Shown: positions 50,961 through 59,518 of the stretch, one piece after another
How the letters are laid out: each line of letters begins with the position of its first letter
Numbering within the stretch: position 1 is the first letter of the stretch
Assembly (NCBI RefSeq): GCF_001735805.1
Contig: NZ_CP017248.1
Location: 3,720,001 to 3,784,000 of the forward strand
Direction: 5' to 3'
DNA length: 64,000 nt
Source: Streptomyces fodineus
GTDB lineage: Bacteria > Actinomycetota > Actinomycetes > Streptomycetales > Streptomycetaceae
The notes under the pieces: model-generated
Database searches by the model: none
Seen by the model: only the letters and a program-made list of their open reading frames with translations
Told to the model about the DNA's origin: nothing
Position numbers and translations under genes: made by a program

Positions 50961-52227
50961 TAGGCCTAACTTGATCTTTAACCTGTGCGGCGGGGCTTCG
51001 GGGTAGTTGACCTCTTCTTTTGTCCCTGTGCTGGCTGTGTCTTCTTGGATGTGTGCACGTCGTGGCGGGGTGCAGGACGGGTGTTTGTTCGGCCCGCTGG
51101 TCGTCCGGGGCCGGGGCGGGTGGGTTTCGGTGCTCTGGCCGGGCAGGCGGTCTGTGGGCGGATGTGCCGGAAGTCGCGGCGGACACGCGCGCAAGTGAGC
51201 CTGTCCGGGGGACTGGGTTGCTCCCGGGGACGGCGCCGGTCGGCTGCGAGGGGGCGGGCGAGACGCAGTTGGGTGCAGGCGGCGAGGATCGGCCAGGTCC
51301 AGCGGTCGGCGGCCTCGGGTGTGCGGATCTTCGGGCAGGTCCAGCCGAGGGTCTGCTTGAAGAGGCGAAAGGTGTGCTCGATGTCGAAGCGCCGCAGGTA
51401 GGCCTGGCAGAGACGGTCGGCGTCTGCCGCAGTGGCGTCGGTGCCTGACCACCACAGCCGGACCGGCTTCGGTGTTGCGCCGCTGGGCAGGTGTCCGGTG
51501 TCCAGGCGGGGCACCGTCCCCTCGACGACCGGGAGAGTGCCGTCGGCGGTGGCCCAGGAGGAGCGGTGGGTGAGCCTGGGGTGCAGCAGGTCCCAGGAGC
51601 GGGTTCTGGCGGTGCCGTAAAGACGTGTGTCGGTGACAGTTTCGATGTCCGGGGCGCCCCGGGTATCGGGCTGTCCGGAGACGAATTCGCCGCCGTGCCG
51701 GGGTGGGCGGCCCATCGTGTGTGGCTGGCGGGGTGGAACAGCCCGGCGAGGGGCCCGGTCTGAGCGCATCCGGGCGAGCACCTGGACCGGCAGGTCTCTG
51801 AGCAGGAACGCAAGACGGGGTGTGTCGTATCCGGCGTCCGCGGTGACAAGAACGTCGGGGTCGCTCTCCTGTCACTGCCCGGCGGTGATCGGCCGGTGGA
51901 GCAGGTCACGCAGCTGCCGGGCTGTGACGGTGGCGTTGTCGTCCCCGGGGGGGCCAGGCGGAGCGCGTCCGAAGGCGCGGTCCGGGAACTGCGGCCCGGC
52001 TCGAGCGCGCAGATGATCGGGTACGGCCAGGGCAGGGACAGGGATGTGGTGGTCTGTGCCCCGGCCGTGGGTGTGAGACAGGATCCGCTGCGGTGAGGTG
52101 TGAGCATCGGGGCGTAGCCGGCAGGTGATGTCGATGGCCAGTACCAGCCGGCCGTCGACAGCCCGCGGCAGCGGCACCGCGGCCAGGGCCCGCCGCGGCC
52201 GGCCGGTATCGGCCCTGCCACAGGCGA
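50961..52227 (-). mobile_element. Degraded insertion sequence
   Basis: Bounded on the left by the end of the operon 2 terminator, where TAACTTGATCTTTAA marks a probable IS end, and on the right by repeat R2. The right (5') end of the element is missing, so no terminal inverted repeat pair can be shown. Confidence 0.65.
50978..52227 (-). pseudogene. DDE-type transposase, 5'-truncated with internal stop
   Basis: Minus-strand frame readable from about 52227 to the TAA at 50978. The upstream part (RRALAAVPLPRAVDGRLVLA, IDITCRLRPDA, ILSHTHGRG) and downstream part (DPDVLVTADAGYDTPRLAFL, RRFDIEHTFRLFKQTLGW, KIRTPEAADRWTWPILA) belong to one DDE transposase family common in actinobacteria. They are in the same frame but separated by TGA at 51872-51874, where the family normally has Trp (AGQ-stop-QESDPD). 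About the first 90-100 residues are absent and replaced by repeat R2. Not functional. Confidence 0.85.
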
Positions 52228-52376
52228 GGACCCCAAGGCAGCGTCCTGACACACTCCCTTTCGTCGGCCGCCTCTCGCGGAACCGACTTTCACCAGCCCG
52301 TTGACCCGAGTCCCTGATCGTCCGGTTCCAGGGAACGAAGGCCCGCGTCTTCCCGGACGCGAGCCTTCGCCGTGGA
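52228..52376. repeat. Repeat copy R2: second, diverged copy of the operon 2 tail
   Basis: Begins AGGACCCCAAGGCAGCGTCC TGA, which reads EDPKAAS-stop and so looks like the end of a DppF-type gene, followed by the same non-coding DNA as R1. Its hairpin (CGAAGGCCCGCGTC / GACGCGAGCCTTCG, 52336-52369) has one mismatch and now ends facing the nuclease-fold gene at 52382. Confidence 0.85.
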
Positions 52377-52381
52377 CCGGG

Positions 52382-53287
52382 TCAGGTCGCCGACTCCTCG
52401 CCGAACAGCTCCGTCGCGTCCGTGGCGTGTACGGCTCGCTGAGCCCAGGCCTCCAGCTGGTCGAGGTCCTTGCAGGTGACGACTTGCTCGCGGGCAGAAT
52501 CGGGCACCGGGATCTTGCGCCATTCCAGGATGCGCAGGATCATCTCCTGGCGATCCTCGATACGGCCTTCTTCCCGGCCTTGCTCCCGCCCTTCTTCACG
52601 TACCTGCTCCGCGAGCGGGTGTCGCCAGAAGTACTGGATCGCGGTCATCAGGTCCCTCCACATCTGCTTCGCCTGGGGGTCGGCCAGGCAGGAGTCGACA
52701 AACTGCACGAAGACTGCGGCACTGTCCGTATCGATGGTCCGCAGGGCGGCGGCCAGGGACTCCAGTATGGCCGGAGCTTGCGGCCCACGCCCGTGTGTCA
52801 TGGCCGAGAGCACCGCAAGGGGTACGTCCTTCTCGGCCTGCCGCTCGTCCGCGATCACCGGCACGTTGTCCGGACCCAGCACCAGCGGACGCACCGTCAG
52901 CGAGTGCCAGTCCCGGAAGCCGAACCGGATCGGACGCGAGGCCCACTCCGCTGTCCTACTGCTCTGTGTGATGACGATGAGCACCGGTTCGCAGCGGTAC
53001 TTCTCGTAGAGGTAGGAGAGGTAGTAGGGCCGGCTACCCCGCTTCCGTTCGTCGACCTTGCCCTGCGATTCGACCACGAGGAGGTAGGTTCCCTCGTCCG
53101 TCTCCGCCCGCAGCAGCGTGTCCACCCGCCGCTCGACCGGTTCGATCTCGGTGAGATCCACATTCAGCGCCGCGATCTCCCGAGGTTCCGGGAACGGCAC
53201 GTGCAAGACCTTCTGTAACGCCTTCGTCAGCAGCGTCGGATCCTTCTGGAAGATCCGGTGCAACGCCTCATGCGACGAGCCGACCAT
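52382..53287 (-). CDS. Rpn/PD-(D/E)XK nuclease-fold family protein
   Basis: 301 residues. The N-terminal part has EALHRIFQKDPTLLTKAL and the nuclease-fold core VERRVDTLLRAETDEGTYLL VVESQGKVDERKRGSRPYYL: an Asp followed by Glu-x-Gln instead of Glu-x-Lys, then a conserved Tyr-rich helix. A helical region follows, with the charged repeat REEGREQGREEGRIEDRQEM typical of Rpn-type and transposase-like PD-(D/E)XK proteins. Streptomyces genomes hold many such proteins; function unproven. The stop lies next to repeat R2, so the 3' flank was rearranged. Confidence 0.75.
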   Translation of the reverse strand: MVGSSHEALHRIFQKDPTLLTKALQKVLHVPFPEPREIAALNVDLTEIEPVERRVDTLLRAETDEGTYLLVVESQGKVDERKRGSRPYYLSYLYEKYRCEPVLIVITQSSRTAEWASRPIRFGFRDWHSLTVRPLVLGPDNVPVIADERQAEKDVPLAVLSAMTHGRGPQAPAILESLAAALRTIDTDSAAVFVQFVDSCLADPQAKQMWRDLMTAIQYFWRHPLAEQVREEGREQGREEGRIEDRQEMILRILEWRKIPVPDSAREQVVTCKDLDQLEAWAQRAVHATDATELFGEESAT

Positions 53288-53319
53288 CAGCTCTCCTTTC
53301 CATCGCCGTGATCAACGAG

Positions 53320-53730
53320 CTACGCCGCCGCAAGTTCGCACCACACGTACTTCCCCCGGTCCCCGAACCGAGCCGTCGGCTGCCACCCCCAGTACTTCGC
53401 GCACGCCTTCACCAGCCCCAGCCGTCGCCCGTCCTCCAGCTCTCCCACCTGCTCCAGCGGACACGGAGGTTCGGGCGGGGCGGGGTCGTTGTCCCACGCC
53501 CCGATCCACACCATGCCCTCCGGGGTGCGGCGGACCCTGAGCGCGGCCGGCCCCTTGGTGTGCCGCACGGCGTTGGAAACCAGCTCCGTCGCCAGCAGTT
53601 CGGCGGTGTCCACCAGGCCGATCAGCCCGTGCAGGGTGAGGATCAGACGCAGGGTGCGGCGGCAGACGGTCACGGCTCTGAGGTCGTTCGGGATGTAGAC
53701 CGTGTAGTCCCAGAACTCGTTTTCGGGCAT
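53320..53730 (-). CDS. HATPase_c ATP-binding protein (anti-sigma kinase-like), cassette 2
   Basis: 136-residue GHKL ATPase: TAELLATELVSNAVRHTKGP is the N box, GMVWIGAWDNDPAPPEP the G1 region, and EDGRRLGLVKACAKYWGW the G2 region. RsbW-like, comparable to the ATPase at 27576-28037 and likewise divergent from a DUF5753 regulator. Confidence 0.87.
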   Translation of the reverse strand: MPENEFWDYTVYIPNDLRAVTVCRRTLRLILTLHGLIGLVDTAELLATELVSNAVRHTKGPAALRVRRTPEGMVWIGAWDNDPAPPEPPCPLEQVGELEDGRRLGLVKACAKYWGWQPTARFGDRGKYVWCELAAA

Positions 53731-53831
53731 GCGTTATCGACTCCGTTCGATGAGTGAGGTTTTCGCGCAGGACGGCATCGCCGCATCCGCGGCGCGGTTC
53801 CGTTGCGTGTGCGTCGCATCACCGACGGTAT

Positions 53832-53847
53832 TTCCTAAACTTAGGAA
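53832..53847. promoter_or_regulatory. Operator-like palindrome TTCCTAA-AC-TTAGGAA
   Basis: A perfect 7-bp inverted repeat midway between the divergent ATPase and regulator genes, in an AT-rich patch within GC-rich DNA. Best explained as the binding site of the XRE regulator of cassette 2, controlling both directions. Confidence 0.65.
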
Positions 53848-53919
53848 GGTGCAAGCTGCTGCCGTATCCTGGGCCCCGAACGAGCGACACCCACAGGGCA
53901 GTTGCGACAGGAGGTAACG

Positions 53920-54771
53920 GTGCCGCCGAAGAGGCAGCTCACAGTCCGCAGGGTGCGGCTGGGCACCGAACTGCGCAGACTGCGCGAGGCGACAGGCATG
54001 AAGGCCCGCAAGGCAGCGGAGTTGCTCGGAGTCGACTCTGTGCAGATCAGCCAGATCGAGTCCGGTGTCGCCGGCGTGAGCGCCGAACGCGTACGACGAC
54101 TAGCGGCTCGCTACGCCTGTACGGACAAGGCTTTGGTCGACGCGCTCGCAACCATGGCGACCGACCGGACACGTGGCTGGTGGGAGGAGTACCGAGGTCA
54201 GCTACCCCCGCCATTCCTGGACCTGCCCGAGCTGGAGCATCACGCCCGCTTCCGCTGGGACGTGGAGTTCCTGCATGTCCCCGGTCTCCTTCAGACTGCG
54301 GATTACGCACGGTCCCTCTTCTCCTACGTGAACCCTGAGTATCCACAGAGCGATGTCGGGCGGTGGGTAGATCACCGGATGAAGCGCAGGGTGATCATCG
54401 AGCGTCCGGACCCTGTCCCGTACGAGGCGGTGATCCACGAGGGGGCACTGCGCATCAGAGTCGGCGACCGATCCACAGCACGGGCCCAGCTCACCCGGGT
54501 GCTGGAAATCTCCGAAGCGGACCACGTCACCGTACGTGTCATCCCCTTCGACCTGGATGACTTCGGCGGGGCAGGAAGTGCGATGGTGTACGCGGGCGGC
54601 CCCGTCCCCAAGCTGGACACCGTGGTACGTGACGGCCCCAGCGGCCCTGTCTTCATCGATGACGAAGCCCAGCTCAACCGCTATCGAACGCTCTTCCGTA
54701 GGGTAGAGGCAGTGTCACTCGACCCCGACCGTTCGCGTGACTTCATTCACCGGCTGTCGAAGGAGCTGTGA
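53920..54771 (+). CDS. XRE-family helix-turn-helix regulator with DUF5753, cassette 2
   Basis: 283 residues from GTG 53920, preceded by a near-perfect AGGAGGTAACG. XRE helix-turn-helix at about 15-75 (LGTELRRLREATGMKARKAA, ELLGVDSVQISQIESGVAGV). DUF5753 from about 95: EHHARFRWDVEFLHVPGLLQ, TADYARSLFSYV, YEAVIHEGALRIRVGD, and DHVTVRVIPFDLDDFGGAGS. Couples to the DUF397 gene by GTGA overlap. Confidence 0.92.
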   Translation: MPPKRQLTVRRVRLGTELRRLREATGMKARKAAELLGVDSVQISQIESGVAGVSAERVRRLAARYACTDKALVDALATMATDRTRGWWEEYRGQLPPPFLDLPELEHHARFRWDVEFLHVPGLLQTADYARSLFSYVNPEYPQSDVGRWVDHRMKRRVIIERPDPVPYEAVIHEGALRIRVGDRSTARAQLTRVLEISEADHVTVRVIPFDLDDFGGAGSAMVYAGGPVPKLDTVVRDGPSGPVFIDDEAQLNRYRTLFRRVEAVSLDPDRSRDFIHRLSKEL

Positions 54772-54974
54772 GCATGCTGAACCCCGACACCTGGCGGAAG
54801 TCCTCCTTCTCCGGTGGCGGCCAGGGCGACGCCTGCGTCGAAGTCGCTGACCGGGACACCCACATAGCCATCCGCGATTCAAAAACCCCGGACAGAGCCA
54901 CCCTCACCTTCCCCCCTACCGCCTTCATCCCCTTCATCCAATCCCTGAAGCACCCTCGCACCACCAAGAGTTGA
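54768..54974 (+). CDS. DUF397 small protein, cassette 2
   Basis: 68 residues: WRKSSFSGGGQGDACVEVAD then HIAIRDSKTPDRATLTF, the DUF397 signature. GTG 54768 overlaps the regulator stop; ATG 54774 is an alternative start. Confidence 0.92.
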   Translation: MSMLNPDTWRKSSFSGGGQGDACVEVADRDTHIAIRDSKTPDRATLTFPPTAFIPFIQSLKHPRTTKS

Positions 54975-55020
54975 AAGTCGCTCAAGAAGTGCGCCGGAAC
55001 CTGACGCGCCGTTCAATATC

Positions 55021-55794
55021 GTGTGTCAAACTGCCGCGGTGGTAGATCTTGCGTTCACCGATCTCACGCTCGCCGGGCTCTACGACAGCCTCAACCCCTG
55101 GGGGCCGGGTGACGACTTCTACCTCGGTCTGGTGCTTCAGGCCCGCTCGGTGCTGGACATCGGGTGCGGCACCGGGCAGTTGCTGCGGCGGGCCCGCGCC
55201 GAGGGGCACCAAGGGCGGCTGATGGGGCTCGATCCGGCCGCCGCCATGCTCGTCCAGGCGCGGCGGGCCCGGGCGGACGTCGAGTGGGTGCTCGGGGACA
55301 CCCAAGTGCGCTGCTGGGAGGGGGAGTTCGACCTCGTCGTCATGACCGGGCACGCCTTTCAGGAACTGGTCCAGGACGAGGAGATCCGGCGCTGTCTGCG
55401 GGCGGTGCGGGAAGCGCTCGCCGAGGGCGGCCGGTTCGTGTTCGAGACCCGCAATCCCGCCGCACGCGCCTGGGAGCGCTGGACCCCGGACCGCGTGCAC
55501 GAGATCACCGCCGCCGACGGGACTGCGGTGCGGGTGTGGCACGAGGTCCAGGGCGACGGGCTCCGCGGGGGCCGGGTGCGGTTCACGGAGACCTACGAGA
55601 GCGAGGGCCGGCCGGCCCGGCAGGTGTGCCACAGCGTCCTGCGCTTCCTGGACGCGGAATCACTGGAGCACGCCCTGACCGAGGCCGGCCTCACGGTCGT
55701 AGAGCAGTACGGCGACTGGGGCCGGGGTCCGCTCACCCCCGCCAGCCCGGAGATCATCACCGTGGCCCGGCGCGCTCAGACCCCCACGCCCTGA
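55021..55794 (+). CDS. Class I SAM-dependent methyltransferase
   Basis: 257 residues from GTG 55021. Motif I VLDIGCGTGQLL, acidic loop MGLDPAAAMLVQA, and FDLVVMTGHAFQEL, a layout of the Methyltransf_25 group. The C-terminal half (GRFVFETRNPAARAWERWTP, RQVCHSVLRFLDAESLEHAL) fits small-molecule methyltransferases. No Shine-Dalgarno is clear; CAATAT about 6 bp upstream suggests a possible leaderless start. Substrate unknown. Confidence 0.85.
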   Translation: MCQTAAVVDLAFTDLTLAGLYDSLNPWGPGDDFYLGLVLQARSVLDIGCGTGQLLRRARAEGHQGRLMGLDPAAAMLVQARRARADVEWVLGDTQVRCWEGEFDLVVMTGHAFQELVQDEEIRRCLRAVREALAEGGRFVFETRNPAARAWERWTPDRVHEITAADGTAVRVWHEVQGDGLRGGRVRFTETYESEGRPARQVCHSVLRFLDAESLEHALTEAGLTVVEQYGDWGRGPLTPASPEIITVARRAQTPTP

Positions 55795-56235
55795 ACTCAC
55801 CCACCACCGACAGCGGGTGGATCCCAGGAGATGGGAAACCAACGCCCGCGTACGCCCCGGCCCCGCAGGCCCACGGCCGACGGCCGACCGTGCACGAGCC
55901 CCACTGACGGCCCCGGCGCCTACGAACGGCCCGCGGGCGAACGGCTGCGCCGACGAGCGGCGCGCCGCGGGCGAGCGGTTGCGCCGACGGGCGGACGGGC
56001 GGGCGAGCAGTTGCGCGGGCGGGCGGGCGGGCGAACGGTTGCGCTGACGGGTGGCCGGGGCCGCGGGCGGGCGGTTTCGGTGGCCAAGGCCGCGGGCGAG
56101 CGGTTGCGCCGACGGACGGTCGGCCCGCAGCCCAGCCGTCCCACCCACAAACAGCCGACCCACGGCCGAGCCGTCGCGTCCACGGACAGCCGGTCCGCGC
56201 GCATCGCGGTCCGGCCCCGCCGGGAGCGCCCCGGG
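55795..56235. repeat. Intergenic GC-rich minisatellite-like region, 441 bp
   Basis: No credible gene. Five degenerate copies of a ~22-bp word, consensus GGGCGANCGGTTGCGCCGACG, start at about 55935, 55969, 56001, 56029 and 56094. Spacing is irregular (about 28-65 bp). The region separates the methyltransferase from the convergent end of operon 3 and may act as transcription end; no clean terminator was found. Confidence 0.6.
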
Positions 56236-57363
<1,128 letters not shown>

Positions 57364-57375
57364 GACAATGTCCTC

Positions 57376-58440
57376 CTAGCCCAGACGGGGCTTGATCTCT
57401 TCGATGAAGATGGTCTGCTTCTGTCCCTCGGTGAGATGGCACGCGGAGGCCCGGTCCGGCGCCAGCAGCGGGCGCTCGCCCACACAGCGGCCCGTGCCCT
57501 CGACCCGCTCCTGGTAGGTGCAGCGGGGGTGGAAGCGGCAGCCGGACGGCGGGTTGAGCAGCGAGGGCGGGGTGCCGGGGATCGGGGAGAGCTGGGCGCC
57601 GAGGTCGGAGTCCAGGCGCGGCATCGAGTTGAGCAGGCCCCAGGTGTACGGGTGCCGGGGCGAGCGCAGCACCTCGTCGGTCGTGCCCCGCTCCACCGCG
57701 CCGCCCGCGTACATCACCAAGATGTCGTCGGCCATGTCGGCGATCACCCCCAGGTCGTGGGTGATGAAGATGATGCCGGATCCGAACTCCTGTTGCAGGT
57801 CCTTGAGCAGATCGAGAATCTGCGCCTGGACCGTCACGTCCAGGGCCGTGGTCGGCTCGTCGGCGATCAGCAGGTCGGGGTCGCAGACCAGGGCCATGGC
57901 GATCATCGCGCGCTGGCGCATACCGCCGGAGAACTGGTGCGGGTAGTCTTTCGCCCGCTCCCTGGGGTTGGGGATGCCGACCTTGCCGAGCATCTCCACC
58001 ACGCGCTCCCAGGCCTCCTTCTTGGAGGCGCCGGTGTGCTTCATGTACGGCTCGGCGATCTGCCGGCCGACGGTGTAGTACGGGGAGAGCGCGGTGAGCG
58101 GGTCCTGGAAGATCATGGCGACCTTGTTGCCGCGCAGCTTCTCCAGCTCCGACTCGCGGGCCGTGGTCAACTCCCGCCCGTCCAGCAGGATTTCGCCCTC
58201 GACCGTGGTGAACATGGGGTTGTGCAGGCCGAGGACGGTCAGGTTGGTCACCGACTTGCCCGAGCCGGACTCCCCCACGATGCCGAGCGTCCTGCCGCGC
58301 TCCAGGTCGAAGGACAGCCCGTCCACGGCTCGTACGACGCCGTCCTCGGTCCTGAAGCTGACGTGCAGGTCCCGCACCGAGAGCAGGGGGCCGGAACCGG
58401 CCGGGGTGGGAGCGCCGGCCTCCTTGGTCACAGTGGTCAC
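57376..58440 (-). CDS. Oligopeptide ABC importer ATPase, DppD-type (operon 3, bldK-like)
   Basis: 354 residues. Walker A GESGSGKSVTNLTVLG, Q loop MIFQDPLTALSPY, signature FSGGMRQRAMIAMALVC, Walker B LLIADEPTTALDVT, switch THDLGVIAD, C-terminal GCRFHPRCTYQERVEGTGRC...CHL. Twelve bases upstream of the DppF-type gene. Paralogue of 48725-49762. Confidence 0.93.
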   Translation of the reverse strand: MTTVTKEAGAPTPAGSGPLLSVRDLHVSFRTEDGVVRAVDGLSFDLERGRTLGIVGESGSGKSVTNLTVLGLHNPMFTTVEGEILLDGRELTTARESELEKLRGNKVAMIFQDPLTALSPYYTVGRQIAEPYMKHTGASKKEAWERVVEMLGKVGIPNPRERAKDYPHQFSGGMRQRAMIAMALVCDPDLLIADEPTTALDVTVQAQILDLLKDLQQEFGSGIIFITHDLGVIADMADDILVMYAGGAVERGTTDEVLRSPRHPYTWGLLNSMPRLDSDLGAQLSPIPGTPPSLLNPPSGCRFHPRCTYQERVEGTGRCVGERPLLAPDRASACHLTEGQKQTIFIEEIKPRLG

Positions 58441-58450
58441 GACAGTGCTC

Positions 58451-59431
58451 CTAGGACAGCCGCACGCGCGGGTCGATGAAGGCGTACGCGGCGTCGACGA
58501 TGATGTTGAACAGCAGGATCATGCTGGCGGAGAAGAGCATCACGCCGAGCAGCAGCGGCAGGTCGCTGAAGAAGACGGACTGGACGGCGAGGTTGCCGAG
58601 CCCCGGCAGGCTGAAGGTGTACTCGGTGATGATGGCGCCGCCGAACAGCGAGCCGAGGTCGATGCCGAAGATGGTGACGATCGGGATCAGCGAACCGCGC
58701 CAGGCGTAGCGGAAGAAGACGTAGGCGCGGGACATGCCCTTGGCCCGCGCGGTCCGCACGTGTTCCTCCTGGAGCTGTTCGATCATCGAGGAGCGCGCCA
58801 TACGGGTGTACTGCGCGGCGAAGATCGTGGAGAGGATCACCCAGGGGATGATCAGGCCGGTGAACCAGCCGGCGGGGTCGTGGGTGATCTCGTTGTAGGC
58901 GGGCTTGTCGAACCAGTGGGTCTGGTAGACGAGGATCGCCAGGGCCAGCGGGCCGAGGAAGTAGATCTGCAGCGAGCTGATCACCATGGCGGCGGCGGTG
59001 GCCGTCTTGTCGATCAGCGTGCCGCGCCGCCAGGCGGCGAGCAGGCCGGTGCCGAGGCCGACGAACAGGAAGCACACGGCCGCGCCCAGGGTGAGCGAGA
59101 CGGTGGTGGGCAACCGGTCCATCAGCGTGGCCCAGACCTGCTCGTTGGTGTGGTACGAGTACCCGAAGCACGGGGCGGGGCAGGGCCCCTGGGCGAACTG
59201 GTCGCTGCCCAGGAACAGGTTGTGCAGGAAGATCCAGTACTGCTCGGTGAGGGGTTTGTCCAGGCCGAGCACATGGTGGATGTTCGCGATGCTGGCCGGG
59301 TTGCAGGTCTTGCCGCACATCATCAGCGCCGGGTCCCGGGGCACCCCGAAGAACAGCACGAACGTGACGATGCTCAGCAGGAACAGAATGACGACGGCAC
59401 CGATGATCCGGCGGACGAGGAAGCGCAGCAT
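58451..59431 (-). CDS. Oligopeptide ABC importer permease, DppB-type (operon 3, bldK-like)
   Basis: 326 residues. First helix RRIIGAVVILFLLSIVTFVL, external loop with MMCGKTCNPASI and GPCPAPCFGYSY cysteines, EAA loop RTARAKGMSRAYVFFRYAWR, end DAAYAFIDPRVRLS. Same length and Cys pattern as the DppB-type permease of operon 2. Confidence 0.92.
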   Translation of the reverse strand: MLRFLVRRIIGAVVILFLLSIVTFVLFFGVPRDPALMMCGKTCNPASIANIHHVLGLDKPLTEQYWIFLHNLFLGSDQFAQGPCPAPCFGYSYHTNEQVWATLMDRLPTTVSLTLGAAVCFLFVGLGTGLLAAWRRGTLIDKTATAAAMVISSLQIYFLGPLALAILVYQTHWFDKPAYNEITHDPAGWFTGLIIPWVILSTIFAAQYTRMARSSMIEQLQEEHVRTARAKGMSRAYVFFRYAWRGSLIPIVTIFGIDLGSLFGGAIITEYTFSLPGLGNLAVQSVFFSDLPLLLGVMLFSASMILLFNIIVDAAYAFIDPRVRLS

Positions 59432-59469
59432 GACAGGGCAGCTCTCAGACGTCGGCGGCCTTGGCGGTG

Positions 59470-59502
59470 CCCGGCGCGCCCCTTGTGCGGGAGCGCGCCG
59501 GG
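59470..59502 (-). promoter_or_regulatory. Hairpin between binding-protein and second permease gene (operon 3)
   Basis: CCCGGCGCGC (59470-59479) pairs with GCGCGCCGGG (59493-59502), 13-nt loop, about 17 bp after the binding-protein stop on the minus strand. Same position as the hairpin of operon 2 but different sequence. Confidence 0.65.
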
Positions 59503-59518
59503 TACCGGACGGGGACGG

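Noticed and set aside
50848..52293. A single 481-codon minus-strand frame through the IS region
   Set aside because: It is in a different frame from the transposase and has no matching motifs.
50810..52376. Composite transposon or IS target-site duplication
   Set aside because: The flanking repeats are about 150 bp, contain the end of a host gene, and there is only one truncated transposase.
55935..56116. CRISPR-like array
   Set aside because: Repeats are degenerate and irregularly spaced, with repeat-like spacers and no cas genes.
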